This document shows positions 10,741 to 21,908 of a DNA stretch of 62,000 nt, piece after piece. Origin of the DNA: Symbiodinium natans (lineage: Eukaryota > Sar > Dinophyceae > Suessiales > Symbiodiniaceae); the NCBI GenBank assembly GCA_905221605.1, contig CAJNDS010001902.1, positions 407,501 to 469,500 of the forward strand. The letters run 5' to 3'. The notes beneath the pieces were generated by a model, which worked only from the letters and a program-made list of their open reading frames with translations, did no database searches and had not been told where the DNA came from. Numbering within the stretch: position 1 is the stretch's first letter; every line of letters begins with the position of its first letter. The position numbers and the translations under genes are program-made.

Positions 10741-11698
10741 CACAAGGCACATCGCTATCCCTGCGCTCCGAGAACCGCGAAGGAGAGCAGAGCTTGGAGG
10801 CCCTCGTTGCATGGTCTGTTTGACTGCAGGGTGCGCCTCACGCCACAGTCAGCCCAGAAGAAACCCGCCCTAAATCCCAAACCCTCAACCCTCAACCCTC
10901 AACCCTAAACCCTAGGTCCTAAACCCGAATCCCTAAGCCCGAAGCCCTAAGCCCCTAAACCCTAAGCCCCTAAACCCTAAACCCCAACCCGAAATTCTAT
11001 AATTAGCCTCTTGCCTAAACCCCTCCTTTTCGGAAGCCCTGGAACACCCTGAACCCTGAACCCTAAACCCTAAACCCTAAACCCTAAACACCCCAAAATC
11101 CCTGCAGACTTGCCGTCTCCGAGAGCCCTGCCGGGCTCTGGTACGTCAAAAGCGCCTTAGGGTTCAGGCTGAGGGTTTATGGGTTTCGGGTTTGGGGTTT
11201 AGGGGTTTAGGGTTTAGGGCTTCGGGTTTAGGGTCAGAAGGGATTTAACCGGTTAAGGGGTTTAGGGGCCTCATAGCGTCCAGGGTTCTTGGGTTCTTTG
11301 GGTTCTGGGATGTGGTGCCCGTCTCCACAGGCGGAGTTTGCTCGCCATGAGCTCTGAAACCCCCTTTGGCAGGATGCGGCAGGAAGCCAGAAGCTCAAAC
11401 CCCAAACCCCAAACCCCAAACCCCAAACCCCAAACCCTAAACCCTAAACCTAAACCTAAACCCTAAACCTAAACCTAAACCTAAACCCTAAACCCTAAAC
11501 CCTAAACCCTAAACCCTAAGCCCTAAACCCTAAACCCCTGACAAGACTCAGGGGTTAGGGTTGTGCGTTCAAAAGCCTTACGCAACCCTGCAGTCCTACG
11601 AAACCACCCGAGCAGAAGCCTGAAACTCTAAACCCGTAAACCCTTACATTGTGAGCCCCTAGACCCTAGAGCCCAACTATATAAACCCCAAACAAGCC

Positions 11699-11799
11699 TA
11701 CTATAGGGGCCTTCAGAAGTAGCGATTATAGTTTATAGTAGATGTATTCAGGGGCTATAAAGGAATACCATTAGGAAATTATTCCGACCCCTATATTAC
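11699..11799. mobile_element. Small element, ACTATAGGGG ... CCCCTATA family, copy 1
   Basis: Begins CTACTATAGGGGCCTT and ends TTATTCCGACCCCTATATTA; inner portion includes ATACCATTAGGAAAT. A second copy at 12890-13001 shares both ends and the internal TAAGGAAATACTAGGA-like word. The ends are short inverted repeats (TATAGGGG / CCCCTATA). Non-coding. Confidence 0.55.
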
Positions 11800-11914
11800 G
11801 GCAAGCACATTCCCAGGCCACCCCACCAAGACTAACGCCATGGTGACGCCTGCCGTGTACCTGAGCTCGCGAGGGTGGGGGGGGGGGGGGGAGTTTATGT
11901 TTTGGAGTTTGGAA

Positions 11915-12012
11915 TTGGGATGTTCCCCCTTAGACGAACAGTTCAACATAGGGATTGTAGTATCCCCCATCATAATCTTCACTAAGTACTGCTAGTACAA
12001 AGGGAAGTTTTT
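11915..12012. mobile_element. MITE-like hairpin, GGGATGTTCCCCCTTA family, copy 3
   Basis: Starts TTGGGATGTTCCCCCTTA, continues with a GGGATTGTAGTATCCCCC core shared with copy 1, and ends near GTACAAAGGGAAG. The right end is more decayed than in copy 1. Confidence 0.5.
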
Positions 12013-12372
12013 GTTCTAGAGTTTGCAATCTAAGCGGAATGAATGGTCCCCGGGGCTTAGCCGGGCTAAGGGCGCAGGGGCCTAAGCCGGGCTTCGGGGG
12101 TTAGGGTTAGGGGGTCTCGGCTCAAGCATATCGGAATCAGCGCCTTAACTAGCTTTGCGGGTTGTGTGTGGGGGGGGGTTCGGGTTTAGGGTTCAGGGTT
12201 GAGGGGTTCAGGGGCTTAGGGTTTCGGGATCCCGAATGATAAACCGCCAATTTTCGGGATTCAGAGCCCCTCCGCCAAGGTTCGGGGCCCAGAGCCCTCC
12301 GAATGATAAACCGCCAAGGTTCGGGTTGAGGGGTTTAGGGTTTAGGGCTAGGGTTTAAGGCTAGGGTTTAGG

Positions 12373-12450
12373 GATGAGGTCCACTGAAAGGCAGCAAAGT
12401 TGCTGACGGCTGAGGGCGATGTCGATGCCGGCATCGGCCAGGACCAGCGC
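12373..12450 (-). CDS. Exon candidate
   Basis: Minus frame of 26 codons (ALVLADAGIDIALSRQQLCC then LSVDLI) directly after CTCTAG, an adequate 3' splice site. Hydrophobic and polar residues alternate in a helical pattern, and third positions favour G/C. Not assigned to a family. Confidence 0.4.
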
Positions 12451-12481
12451 CTAGAGGACTGAGGGCTTTGGGATGATAATA

Positions 12482-12820
12482 GAGTTTAGGGTTTAGGGTT
12501 TAAGGTTTAGGGCTTAGGGTTTAGGGTTTAGGGTTTAGGGTTTAGGGTTTAGGGTCTAGGGTTTAGGGTTTAGGGTTTAGGGTTTAGGGTTTAGGGTTAG
12601 TGGCACTTATCTTACATAGGGCATCCGAAGTATGGGCCCTTAATTTGGGTCCTCTAACCCCTATATACACCCTTCGGATCCCTATAAACAAGGGTAAGGG
12701 ACAGTAAGGGACCACACTAAGGGCCCATGGTTCCAACCGTAGAAAACACGGTTTGGGGTTTAGGGTTTAGGGTTTAGGGTTTAGGGTTTAGGGTTTAGGG
12801 TTTAGGGTTTAGGGCTCAGG
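12482..12820 (+). repeat. G-strand telomeric tracts
   Basis: TTTAGGG tracts 12482-12600 and 12752-12820, separated by a unique segment (12605-12745) with partial dyad symmetry (CATCCGAAG / CTTCGGATC). Confidence 0.9.
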
Positions 12821-12889
12821 CCCCTACATCCTGAAGCCTCAACCCGACCTGAACCCTGGACCCTGGACCCTCAAGAGTTGCCGGGGGCT

Positions 12890-13001
12890 TACTATAGGGG
12901 CCTTAATAATTCGAATCGTGTTTTGGGGGGGGTTTTTTTCGTAGAAGTACAAAGGGACCATAAGGAAATACTAGGAGTCATTGTTCCGACCCCTATAATA
13001 C
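12890..13001. mobile_element. Small element, ACTATAGGGG ... CCCCTATA family, copy 2
   Basis: TACTATAGGGGCCTTAATAA at the left and TTGTTCCGACCCCTATAATA at the right match copy 1 (11699-11799). The middle carries a G-rich insertion not seen in copy 1. Confidence 0.55.
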
Positions 13002-13559
13002 TCAGGAAGCCACATGCCCCCGAGTCGACTCAGTCAGGGTTCAACCAGACTCGTGTGTGGTACGGGTGTCCACAGGCAGTACGGCTAGCATAGCAGGCCG
13101 TGTAAAAGCCCTATTCACAATGAATATAATACACAAGGCTGAACAAAGGTAAGTTTTTGCGCGCTTTGCTCACGAATTGTTCCGTTGTATACTGCCGACT
13201 GTACAAACTAGATCAGCCCAGTCCGACTGAAACGGAAGAACCCAAAAGGATCACAGTGCGACCTTCGGGAATCACGAATCTCGGTGGCCCAGCAAGGACA
13301 TTATGATAAGGGCACCCTTTTTGGGGGGTCGGTTACTGTTTACGGGAACCCTGAACCAAACAATGGACGATGAATATCTTAACATTCAAGATGGAACGAC
13401 AGGTTTAAGGTTTAGGGTTTAGGGTTTAAAGCATCGGGCTTGGGCTTAGGGCTTCGGGCTTGTGACCCTCAACTGTTTAGGGCTTAGGATTCAGGGTTCA
13501 GGGCTTCGGGTTGGGGGTTTAGGGCTTTTGACCTGAAACGATTTAGGGCTTTGGGGTTT
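13002..13559. other. Unique DNA with a possible minus-strand exon
   Basis: On the minus strand CCGTTTCAG (about 13227) is followed by SDWADLVCTVGSIQRNNS and a stop. It is otherwise unassigned unique sequence, with degenerate telomeric words from 13400. Confidence 0.3.
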
Positions 13560-14105
13560 AGGCTCCTGAACCCTAAACCCTAAAACCTAAACCGTAAACC
13601 CTAAACCCTAAACCCTAAACCCCCCCAATGCGGTTTAGGGCTTACAGGGCTTGCTTCTAACCGCATGCAGCCGGGCATGGCTAAGACCTGCACTGTCAAG
13701 AAGGCCGCAGATGCCTTGAGGGGCCAAAAACGGGGTTTGGGAGGTTGAGGGTTTAGGGTTTAGGGTAATTAGGGTTTGGGGTTTAGGGTTCAGGGTTAGG
13801 GTTCAGGGTTCAGGCTTCAGGGTTCAGGGTTTAGGGTTTAGGGTTTAGGGTTCAGAGATTAAGGTTTAGGGATTAGGGTTTAGGGTTTAGGGGAGTTTCC
13901 GGCATGCTGAGGTGATGAAGGGGCAAGGGGCATTGAAACCTAACGCCCTAAACCCTGAACCCTAAACCCGAAACCCTAAACCCGAAACCCTAAGCCCGAA
14001 ACCCTAAACCCTAAACCCGAAACCCTAAACCCTAAACCCGAAACCCTAAACCCGAAACCCTAAACCCTAAACCCGAAACCCTAAACCCTAAACCCGAAAC
14101 CCTGA
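13560..14105. repeat. Telomeric tracts and a CCCTAAA/CCCGAAA higher-order array
   Basis: C-strand 13560-13622, degenerate G-strand 13740-13895, then 13945-14105 in which CCCTAAA and CCCGAAA units alternate in 14- and 21-bp blocks, a regular higher-order pattern. An island at 13640-13720 has a minus frame, KASAAFLTVQVLAMPGCMRL. Confidence 0.85.
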
Positions 14106-15019
14106 AGCTTCAGGATCGGCGGTTGCACCGGCTCATCTCTAGACACCACGTGACGTTCGGGGCCTACATGCGAATACCATCCCTAAGCCTTCTAAAAACC
14201 CTAAACCCCAAGCCGTAAGCCCTAAACCCTAAGCCCTAAACCCTAAGCCCTAAACCCTAAACCCTAAACCCTAAACCCTAAACCCTAAACCCTAAAACTA
14301 AACCCTAGCCCTAAACCATTTTGCGGGGAAGTCTGGACACGACTGTGTCGGAACCGACCGTCGGGTGCATGGCGCCCTGATCCCTAAGTTTTCAACCTTA
14401 GGCTCTAAGCCCCAAACCGGGTTTTTAGGGTCTAGGGTTTAGGTATTAGGGTTTAGAGTTTAAGGTTTAGGGTTTAGGGTTTAGGGTTCAGCCCCAAACC
14501 TGAAACTTACGACAAGAAAATTCTCCTCTCCCTAAATATTCAACCCCCTAATATTCAATACCCCCCTCCCCCCAACATACGACAATATAACTATAATGGG
14601 GTGGTATGTAGTATTAGGGGGTAAGGGGGTTCAATATTGGGGGGAGGGAATTAAGGTGCGTTTGTAGCTTACTAAGCCCCTAGTCTCTAGAACCTAACCT
14701 AAACCTTTTGGGTCCCTAATGTGTAAGGAAACGGACGCCCCCGAACGCCAGATTCCTCCTCAACCCTGAAACCTTCAGGGTTTAGGGTTTACGGTTTAGG
14801 GCTAGGGTTTAGGGGTTTAGGGTTTAGGGTTTAGGAATTAGGGTTTGGGGTTTAGGGTTTAGAACCCTGGAAACAAAACCCCAAAAACCTGAACCCTAAA
14901 CCCTAAACCGTGAACCCTGAACCCTGAGTTCGCGGCCAGGTGTGACAAACTGCGGAAGTGGGGCTTCATCTTCCTGTTCACAGCGTTGAGGCAAGGCAGG
15001 GCTTCGGAGTGGTACGGTG
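14106..15019. other. Telomeric tracts and small islands
   Basis: C-strand tract 14220-14320; G-strand tracts 14430-14485 and 14775-14860. Minus frames that end exactly at GTTTAGGG: about 14325-14385 (GAMHPTVGSDTVVSRLPRKM) and 14705-14765 (VEEESGVRGRPFPYTLGTQK). An island at 14935-15018 has TAPYHSEALPCLNAVNRKMK. An inverted C/G-rich segment lies at 14540-14655. Confidence 0.35.
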
Positions 15020-15335
15020 CAGTTTAGGGTTTAGGGTTTAGGGTTAAGGGTTGAGGGTTAAGGGTTAAATGTTAAGGGTTTAGGGTTTAAAGTTAAAAGT
15101 TTAGGGTTTAGGGTTTAGGGTTTAGGGTTTAGGGTTTAGGGTTTAGGGTTTAGGGTTTAGGGTTTGGGGTCTAGGGTCTAGGGTCTAGGGTCTAGGGTCT
15201 AGGGTCTAGGGTCTAGGGTCTAGGGTCTAGGGTCTAGGTCCAGGGTTTAAGGTTTAGGGTTTAGGGTTTAGGGTTTAGGGTTTAGGGTTTAGGGTTTAGT
15301 GTTTAGGGTTTAGGGCTAGGGTTTAGGGTTCAGAG
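15020..15335 (+). repeat. Long G-strand telomeric tract with a GGGTCTA sub-array
   Basis: TTTAGGG repeats with TTAAGGG variants at the start, and at about 15168-15238 roughly ten perfect GGGTCTA units, a homogenised variant block inside the canonical tract. Confidence 0.9.
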
Positions 15336-15477
15336 AAAGTCCCACGTGGAGGTCCTCGTCCACATGCGCGACAAGTCGTACAAAGCCAAGGCGAAGAGTG
15401 CGGAGAACCAGGACGAACCACCTTCGCGCCCAAACCCTCTGAAAACTGGGTTTGGGGTTTAGGGTTTAGAGTTTTGG
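15336..15477. other. Unique island with ambiguous coding strand
   Basis: Both strands are open: plus KSHVEVLVHMRDKSYKAKAK and onward, minus FGREGGSSWFSALFALALYD and onward. One is the codon-aligned complement of the other, so sequence alone does not decide. Followed by a short degenerate telomeric stretch. Confidence 0.3.
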
Positions 15478-16459
15478 GTTCAGCATCTCAAGTCCAAGCA
15501 TTCACTAGTCAAGAAATTACTCCAGAAAAATACCCACCCGCCCGAAGAATCCCACAACATTAAGAAAATATTTCACTTATGGAACGACCTTGCCCAGTAA
15601 ACAAATGACCTTGCCCCAGTAAAGAAATGACCTTGCGCAAAAAAAATGACCTTGCCCAGTAATGACCTTGCCCAGTAAAAAAATGACCTTGCCCAGTAAA
15701 AAATGACCTTGCCCAGTAAAAAAATGACCTTGCCCAATAAAAAAATGACCTTGCCCAATAAAAAAAAATGACCTTGCCCAGTAATGACCTTGCCCAGTAA
15801 AACAATGACCTTGCCCAGTAAAAAAATGACCTTGCCCAGTAGAACAATGACCTTGCCCAATAAAAAAATGACCTTGCCCAGTACAAAAATGACCTTGCCC
15901 AGTAAAAAATTGACCTTGCCCAGTAAAAAGATGACCTTGCCCAGTAATGACCTTGCCCAGTAAAAAGATGACCTTGCCCAGTAAAAAAAATGACCTTGCC
16001 CAGTAAAACAATGACCTTGCCCAGTAAAACAATGACCTTGCCCAGTAAAAAAAGGACCTTGCCCAGTAAAAAAATGAACTTGCCCAGTAAAAAAATGACC
16101 TTGCCCAGTAAAAAAATGACCTTGCCCAGTAAAAAGATGACCTTGCCCAGTAAAAAAAATGACCTTGCCCAGTAAAACAATGACCTTGCCCAGTAAAACA
16201 ATGACCTTGCCCAGTAAAAAATGACCTTGCCCAGTAAAAAAAGGACCTTGCCCAGTAAAAAAATGAACTTGCCCAGTAAAAAAATGACCTTGCCCAGTAA
16301 AAAAATGACCTTGCCCAGTAAAAAATGACCTTGCCCAGTAAAAAGATGACCTTGCCCAGTAAAGAAATGTCCTTGCCCAGTAAAAAAATGACCTTGCCCA
16401 GTAAAACAAATGACCTTGCCCAGTAACTCCTTAACATAAAAATAATATATGAAAGAGAG
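15478..16459 (+). mobile_element. Family A composite element, copy 1 (982 bp)
   Basis: The left end TTCAGCATCTCAAGTCCAAG joins a G-strand telomeric tract. It is followed by a unique module (ACCCACCCGCCCGAAGAATC) and then about 40 head-to-tail units of about 20-22 bp (TGACCTTGCCCAGTAAAA plus variable A) from about 15587 to 16427. The right end ATAATATATGAAAGAGAG runs straight into GTTTAGGG. Open frames of over 200 codons exist in three minus frames only because the unit lacks stops. They are not genes. Confidence 0.8.
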
Positions 16460-16620
16460 GTTTAGGGTTTAGGGTTTAGGGTTTAGGGTTTAGGGTTTAG
16501 GGTTTAGGGTTTAGGGTTTAGGGTTTAGGGTTTAGGGTTTAGGGCTTAGGGCTTAGGGCTTAGGGCTTAGGGTTTAGGGACCCTAGACCCTAAACCCTAA
16601 ACCCTAAACCCTAAACCCCG
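16460..16620. repeat. G-strand then C-strand telomeric tract
   Basis: TTTAGGG from 16460 to about 16578 (last units CTTAGGG), then an abrupt switch to CCCTAAA at 16582-16620, giving a palindromic head-to-head junction. Confidence 0.9.
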
Positions 16621-17167
16621 AACCCTCTGAAGACTCGGGTCTGGGGTCTGGGCATGAAGGTGTCGGGCTTGGGGCCCGGCCTTCAGGTCTCTGTTTTTGG
16701 GGCTCAAAGGGGTTGGGGGCTTCAGATTTCAGCACTCTGTTTACTTCGGACTTAGGGTTTTAGGGCCACCCTAAACCCTAAATCCCTAAACCCTAAAAAC
16801 GGTTCCGGTGTAGGTGTCGCCTGTATGTCGTTGTGCCTGGAGCGGGCTTTGTTGCTTCCACACACGGGCCCAGGGCGCTTTCCTGCAACTCCTGCTACCC
16901 GGCTGTGGCTGTGCACTTCAGTTTGGGATTCATATGGGTAGCTTCCTAAATTAGGGTCCCTGTTTGGGCAACCATTATGAGGCGGCACCCTTTAAAAAGG
17001 GATCCCAAAAAGGGACCCTAGTTTAGGGAACTACCCATATCCTTCTCATGGTCGCTATTGTTGCAACTATCGTTTGGATGCTGGCGATCGCCAGGGTCAT
17101 CGGCTCTTGCGCGCGTCTTTGTCAGGTTGCTGACGGCGAACTTGCTCTTCTTCTGCTGCCCGGGCTT
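16621..17167. other. Unique segment with hairpin and exon-like frames
   Basis: Minus frames: 17040-17168 (KPGQQKKSKFAVSNLTKTRA and onward) and 16800-16930 (SQTEVHSHSRVAGVAGKRPG and onward), both hydrophilic and linker-like. They are separated by the hairpin at 16932-17040. A plus frame over the first (LLMVAIVATIVWMLAIARVI) looks like a membrane helix but is its codon-aligned complement. Confidence 0.3.
16932..17040. mobile_element. Hairpin (MITE-like) element
   Basis: ATATGGGTAGCTTCCTAAAT at the left pairs with AGTTTAGGGAACTACCCATA at the right. The arms are about 37 bp with a few mismatches around a loop of about 30 bp. A related end (AGAGAACTACCCACATG) occurs at about 60427-60443. Confidence 0.6.
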
Positions 17168-17869
17168 CCCTAAACCCTAAACCCTAAACCCTAAACCCTA
17201 AACCCTAAACCCTAAACCCTAAACCCTAAACTTCCGCCTTGGCTTCTTTCTTCTGCTGTTGTAGCCAACGCACGTGTGGGCAGGGACCAGAATCAAGAAC
17301 GTGTGTTGGAGAGACTTTAGGGGTTAAGACGTAAGCCCTTTCAGCATGATTCTGACCTACCCTAAATCCTAAACCCTAAACCCTGAACCCTCAACCCTAA
17401 ACCCTAAACCCTGAACCCTAAACCCCAAACCCCAAACCCTGAATCCTGCTCACTGTCACAGACTGGGGTTGTGGCACCCGAAGCTGCTGACGTGACCTGC
17501 ATACCCACCGCCGAGGCGTGGGCTCACGCTGGCTCCGCCGGCGCAGACCAACTGTTCCTGCTCCGGGTTTCAGGGCTCCGGGTTGAAGTAGGGTGTCAGA
17601 ACTCCTCAAACAGACTAAACCCCAAACCCTAAAACCCTAACCCTAACCCTGAACCCTAAACCCTAAACCCCAAACGTTTAGAGCACCACCATCCTTAGGG
17701 CTTCAAGGCTTAGGGTTTCAGGTTTTCGGGTTTAGGGTCTTAGGGTCTAGGGGTTAGGTTTAGGGTTAGGGTTTAGGGTTTAGGGTTTAGGGTTTAGGGT
17801 TTAGGGTTTAGGGTTTAGGGTTTAGGGTTTAGGGTTTAGGGTCTAGGGTTTAGGGTTTAGGGTTTAGGG
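17168..17869. repeat. Telomeric tracts flanking an exon candidate
   Basis: C-strand 17168-17232 and 17370-17440, G-strand 17720-17869. An island at 17233-17300 has a minus frame ending QQQKKEAKAE directly before GTTTAGGG. Confidence 0.85.
17459..17557 (-). CDS. Exon candidate, Gly/Ser-rich
   Basis: Minus frame of 33 codons (EQLVCAGGASVSPRLGGGYA then GHVSSFGCHNPSL) after CGGAGCAG. Nearly all third positions are G or C. Glycine-rich loops alternate with short strands, but no repeat family can be named with confidence. Another minus frame spans 17418-17609. Confidence 0.35.
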
Positions 17870-18938
17870 TTCAGCATCTCAAGTCCAAGCATTCACTAGT
17901 CAAGCACTTCATCGAGCGTTGGAAAAATACCCACCCGCCCAAAGAATCCCATAACATTACGAAAATATTTCACTTACATTTATAAATTCAGGCGACAAGA
18001 CAACAACCCTAAAGCCAACCCAGAAAAGAGCGGGCCTTGAAGCCCTCTGAACCCTAAACCCAGCCCATATAGTGGGGCCTGAGCCCTGAAGCCCCTAAAG
18101 GCAGCCCAGGCTAGACCCTAAACCCTAAAGCCAGCCCAGAGTACGCCCTGAACCCTAACCCTAAAGCCAGCCAGCCCAGAGTGGCTTGAACCCTAAGCCA
18201 GCCCAGAGTGGGGCCTGAACCCTAAAGTCAGCCCAGAGTGGGGCCCAGAGTAGGCCCTGAATCCTAAAGCCTGCCCAGACCAACTTACTAGGCCCTGAAC
18301 CCTAAAGAGCCAGCCCAGAGCGGGGCCTGAACCCTAAAGCCAGCCCAGAGTAGGCCCTGAACCCTAAAACCACCTTGCCCAGTAACACGGCGACCTTGCC
18401 CAGTCAAACGGCGACCTTGGCCAGTAAAACGGCGACCTTGCCCAGTAAAACGGCGACCTTGCCCAGTAAAACAGCGACCTTGCCCAGTAAAACGGCGACC
18501 TTGCCCAGTAACACGGCTACCTTGCCCAGTAAAACGGCGACCTTCGGGCACACCCCCCTGCCCAGTAAAAATGCTACCTTCGGCCCCGAAGGTCGCCGTT
18601 TTACTGGGCAAGGTCGCCGTTTTACTGGGCAAGGTCGCCGTTTTACTGGGCAAGGTCGTTTTTGGTCAAAAAAAACGACCTTGCCCAGTAAAACGGCGAC
18701 CTTCGGGGTCCAAGGTCGCACTTTTACTGAGCAAGCGGGGAAGGTCGCCGTTTTACTGGGCAAGGTCGCCGTGTTACTGGGCAAGGTCGCTGTTTTACTG
18801 GGAAAGGTCGAGTTTTTTGACCCAATTGACCTTGCCCAGTAAAACGGCGACCTTGCCCAGTAAAACGGCGACCTTGCCCAGTAAAACGGCGACCTTGCCC
18901 AGTAAGTCCCCAACATTTAAACTATATATGTAAGAGAG
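17870..18938 (+). mobile_element. Family A composite element, copy 2 (about 1.07 kb)
   Basis: The same left end as copy 1 (TTCAGCATCTCAAGTCCAAG) is followed by a module shared with copy 4 (CACTTCATCGAGCGTTGG, then ATTCAGGCGACAAGACAACA). Next come about a dozen units of the type GAACCCTAAAGCCAGCCCAG, and then 21-bp units of the CGGCGACCTTGCCCAGTAAA type. In the last part unit orientation alternates (forward, inverted at 18590-18660, forward, inverted at 18735-18815, forward), giving strong hairpin potential. Right end ACTATATATGTAAGAGAG, then GTTTAGGG. Confidence 0.8.
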
Positions 18939-19315
<377 letters not shown>

Positions 19316-20659
19316 CCAAAGCTCGTCAAGACTCCCTGACTTTCTCACCCGACACGCGAAGCCCTGCGCACCAAGCCCGATAACCCTAAACGCCGACGCC
19401 CTTAACGCCTCTCAAACCTTTGGGTTTAGGGTTTAGGGTTTAGGTTTAGGGTTCAAAACTTTAAAGCCTTTGAAGCCTCTGAAAGCCCCTTGGCAACCAA
19501 CTGCGAACCGCAAAACTTAGGGTTTAGGGTTTAGGGTTTAGGGGTTAGGGTTCCGAGTTTAGGGTTTAGGGTTTAGGGTTTCCCTTGGCCAACCCTACGC
19601 CCTGCCTGAAGGCGCATTCCCAACGCCAGGTCTTGCACCCAAAGCCAAAGGACCAGGCCGGTCCCCTGCGACGTTCTGATCCTACGCAAAGCCTTTTGCC
19701 TAGAGGTTTAGGGTTTAGGCTTTAGGGATTAGGGTTTAGGGTTTAGGGTTTAGGGATCTTGCAGTACCCCCTACCCGATCTACCCGTGCCCAAAACACCT
19801 ACCTCAAAAGGCGGCCTTCTTTGAGCTCTCTTCTGGGCCGGGCGAAATGAAGGCGGTGGGAGTCCTAAACCCTAAACCCTAAACCCTAAACCCGAAACCC
19901 TAAACCCTAAACCCTAAACCCTAAACCCTAAACCCTAAACCCTAAACCCTAAACCGTTGAGTGCACAAACTCACAGGATTGTCCAGCTTAGGGCCTGAAG
20001 CACTAGGATTCTACGGCTTCAGATGAAAGCCCTCACGCTTGAAGGTCCCGAGCCGAAAATCCTAAGCTAAAAGCATGGAGGGGGCGTCTGAGGAAGGGAC
20101 TTCATCAGTGCGCCATCTAGGTTGCACGCCTCCCCCCCGGCCCCACAGACACCCCAAAGCCCTCAAGCCTCAAACCCTAAACCCTAAACCCTAAACCCTA
20201 AACCCTAAACCCTAAACCCTAAACCCTAAACCCTAAACCCTAAACCCTAAACCCGAAGCCGAACATGCCCTGGTGCAGGAAACATCCATGCCTTCGCAAT
20301 GTCAGCAAAGCCCTGCTGGCCTGTCCGTGGTTTAGGGTATAGAGTTTAGGGTTTGGGGTCTAGGGTTTAGGGTTTAGGGCTTAGGGATTATTTGGGGTGG
20401 CCTTAGGAGCTTCAGCCTTTTGAGGGTGTTTTAAAAAAAGCCCTCTGAAGGCCGAACCTACCCTGAAAAGGCGTTCATGGAGAACACCCTCTTCAGCCCT
20501 GATGTGGGGGTTAACGAAAATTATGGGTCTCCTGATACAAAAAAACCCAAACAGAAGGACTCCCTTATAATACTTTCGGAAACCAGTGTAAGACATCCAA
20601 AGGTCCGATGGCACATGGACGGCTTTTGCAGGGTGGAGATGTTAGGCTTCAGGGCCTAG
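19316..20659. other. Short islands between telomeric tracts
   Basis: Tracts: 19420-19450, 19517-19580, 19705-19755, 19862-19955, 20170-20255, 20330-20390. Minus-strand exon-like frames: about 19318-19366 (GFACRVRKSGSLDELW, ending at GGGTTTAGGG), 19600-19700 (GSERRRGPAWSFGFGCKTWR), 19790-19850 (KRAQRRPPFE followed by a GTAGGT donor) and 20255-20320 (QQGFADIAKAWMFPAPGHVR). 20400-20640 is unique DNA with no recognised gene. Confidence 0.35.
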
Positions 20660-20940
20660 GGTTTAGGGCTTAAGGCTTAGGGTTGGGGTTTGGGGTTTGG
20701 GGTTTGGGGTTTAGGGTTTAGGGTTTAGGGTTTAGGGTTTAGGGTTTAGGGTTTAGGGTTTAGGGTTTAGGGTTTACGGTTTACGGTTTACGGTTTAGGG
20801 TTTAGGGTTTAGGGTTTAGGGTTTAGGGTTTAGGGTTTAGGGTTTAGGGTTTAGGGTTTAGGGTTTAGGGTTTAGGGTTTAGGGTTTAGGGTTTAGGGTT
20901 TAGGGTTTAGGGGTTTAGGGTTAGGGTTTAGGGTTTAGGG
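20660..20940 (+). repeat. Long G-strand telomeric tract
   Basis: TTTGGGG variants at the start, then near-perfect TTTAGGG with a block of three TTTACGG units (about 20774-20796), running directly into family A copy 3. Confidence 0.95.
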
Positions 20941-21908
20941 TTCAGCATCTCAAGTTCGAGCATTTACTAGGCCAGCAGTGTATCTAGGCAACGGAAAAAA
21001 CCCACCCGCCCAAAGAATCCCATAACATTAAGAAAATAGAAGGTTACTTATATTCTCTTCGGATGCACCAATCACGCCGTAGTACCAAGCACTTAACACA
21101 AGCCACACCCGGCCTTGAGGCCTTGAAACCCTAAACACCAGGCCTTGAGGCCCTGAAACCCTAAACACTAGGCCTTGAGGCCCTGAAACCCTGAAACCTA
21201 AATACTAGGCCGTGAGGCCGTGAAACCGGCCTTGAGGCCCTGAAACCCTAAACACCAGGCCGTGAGGCCTTGAAACCCTAACCATTAGGCCCGGAAATCC
21301 TAAACACCTTTGGACGAAACGACCTTGCCCAGTAAAAAATGACCTAGCCCAGTAAAAAAATAACCTGGCCCAGTAAAAAAATGACCTTGCCAGTAAAAAA
21401 ATGACCTTGCCCACTAAAAAAATGACCTTGCCCAGTAAAAAAATGGTAAAAAAAATGACCTTGCCCAGTAAAAAAATGACCTTGCCCAGTAAAAAAATGA
21501 CCTTGCCCAGTAAAAAAAGACCTTGCCCAGTAAAAAAATGACCTTGCCCAGTAAAAAATGACCTTGCCCAGTAAAAAATGACCTGGCCCAGTAAAAAATG
21601 ACCTTGCCCTTGCCCAGTAAAAAAATGACCTTGCCCAGTAAAAAAATGACCTTGCCCAGTAAAAAGATGACCTTGCCCAGTAAAAAGATGACCTTGCCCA
21701 GTAAAAAGATGACCTTGCCCAGTAAAAAGATGACCTTGCCCAGTAAAAAGATGACCTTGCCCAGTAACATTTTTACTGGGCAAGGTCATTTTTTTACTGG
21801 GCAAGGTTATCTTTTTACTGGGCAAGGTCGTGTTTTTTGACGAAACGACCTTGCCCAGTAAAAAAAATGACCTTGCCCAGTAAAAAAATGACCTTGCTTT
21901 AAATGTTA
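20941..21908 (+). mobile_element. Family A composite element, copy 3 (about 0.97 kb)
   Basis: Diverged left end (TTCAGCATCTCAAGTTCGAG) and the ACCCACCCGCCCAAAGAATC module are present. The middle is a different tandem set (GGCCTTGAGGCCCTGAAACC units, 21110-21300). ATGACCTTGCCCAGTAAAAA units follow from about 21318 to 21900, with an inverted block at 21768-21830. The right end is truncated: TTTAAATGTTAG passes into GTTTAGGG without the GAAAGAGAG tail. Confidence 0.8.

Larger units (their letters stand above)
10741..12372. other. Islands, telomeric tracts and two small elements
   Basis: Minus frames resembling exons: 10770-10860 (LQSNRPCNEGLQALLSFAVL), 11815-11870 (RYTAGVTMALVLVGWPGNV) and 12110-12165 (KLVKALIPICLSRD). 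Telomeric repeat at 11055-11090 and 11400-11540. Elements at 11699-11799 and 11915-12012. The rest is degenerate telomere-like DNA. None is certain. Confidence 0.35.

Noticed and set aside
15580-16430. CRISPR-like regular array
   Set aside because: Unit and spacer are not distinct: the whole 20-22-bp unit repeats without unique spacers, in a eukaryotic context.
15560-16437. Three overlapping minus frames of 213-286 codons with FYWARS / LLGKVI / FTGQGH repeats
   Set aside because: They are readings of the stop-free 20-22-bp unit of family A in each frame; period and A-run length vary without frame conservation, so this is not a repeat protein.
17040-17165. Plus-strand transmembrane exon (LLMVAIVATIVWMLAIARVI)
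   Set aside because: It is the codon-aligned complement of a charged minus frame that fits its neighbours. Not excluded, but not called.
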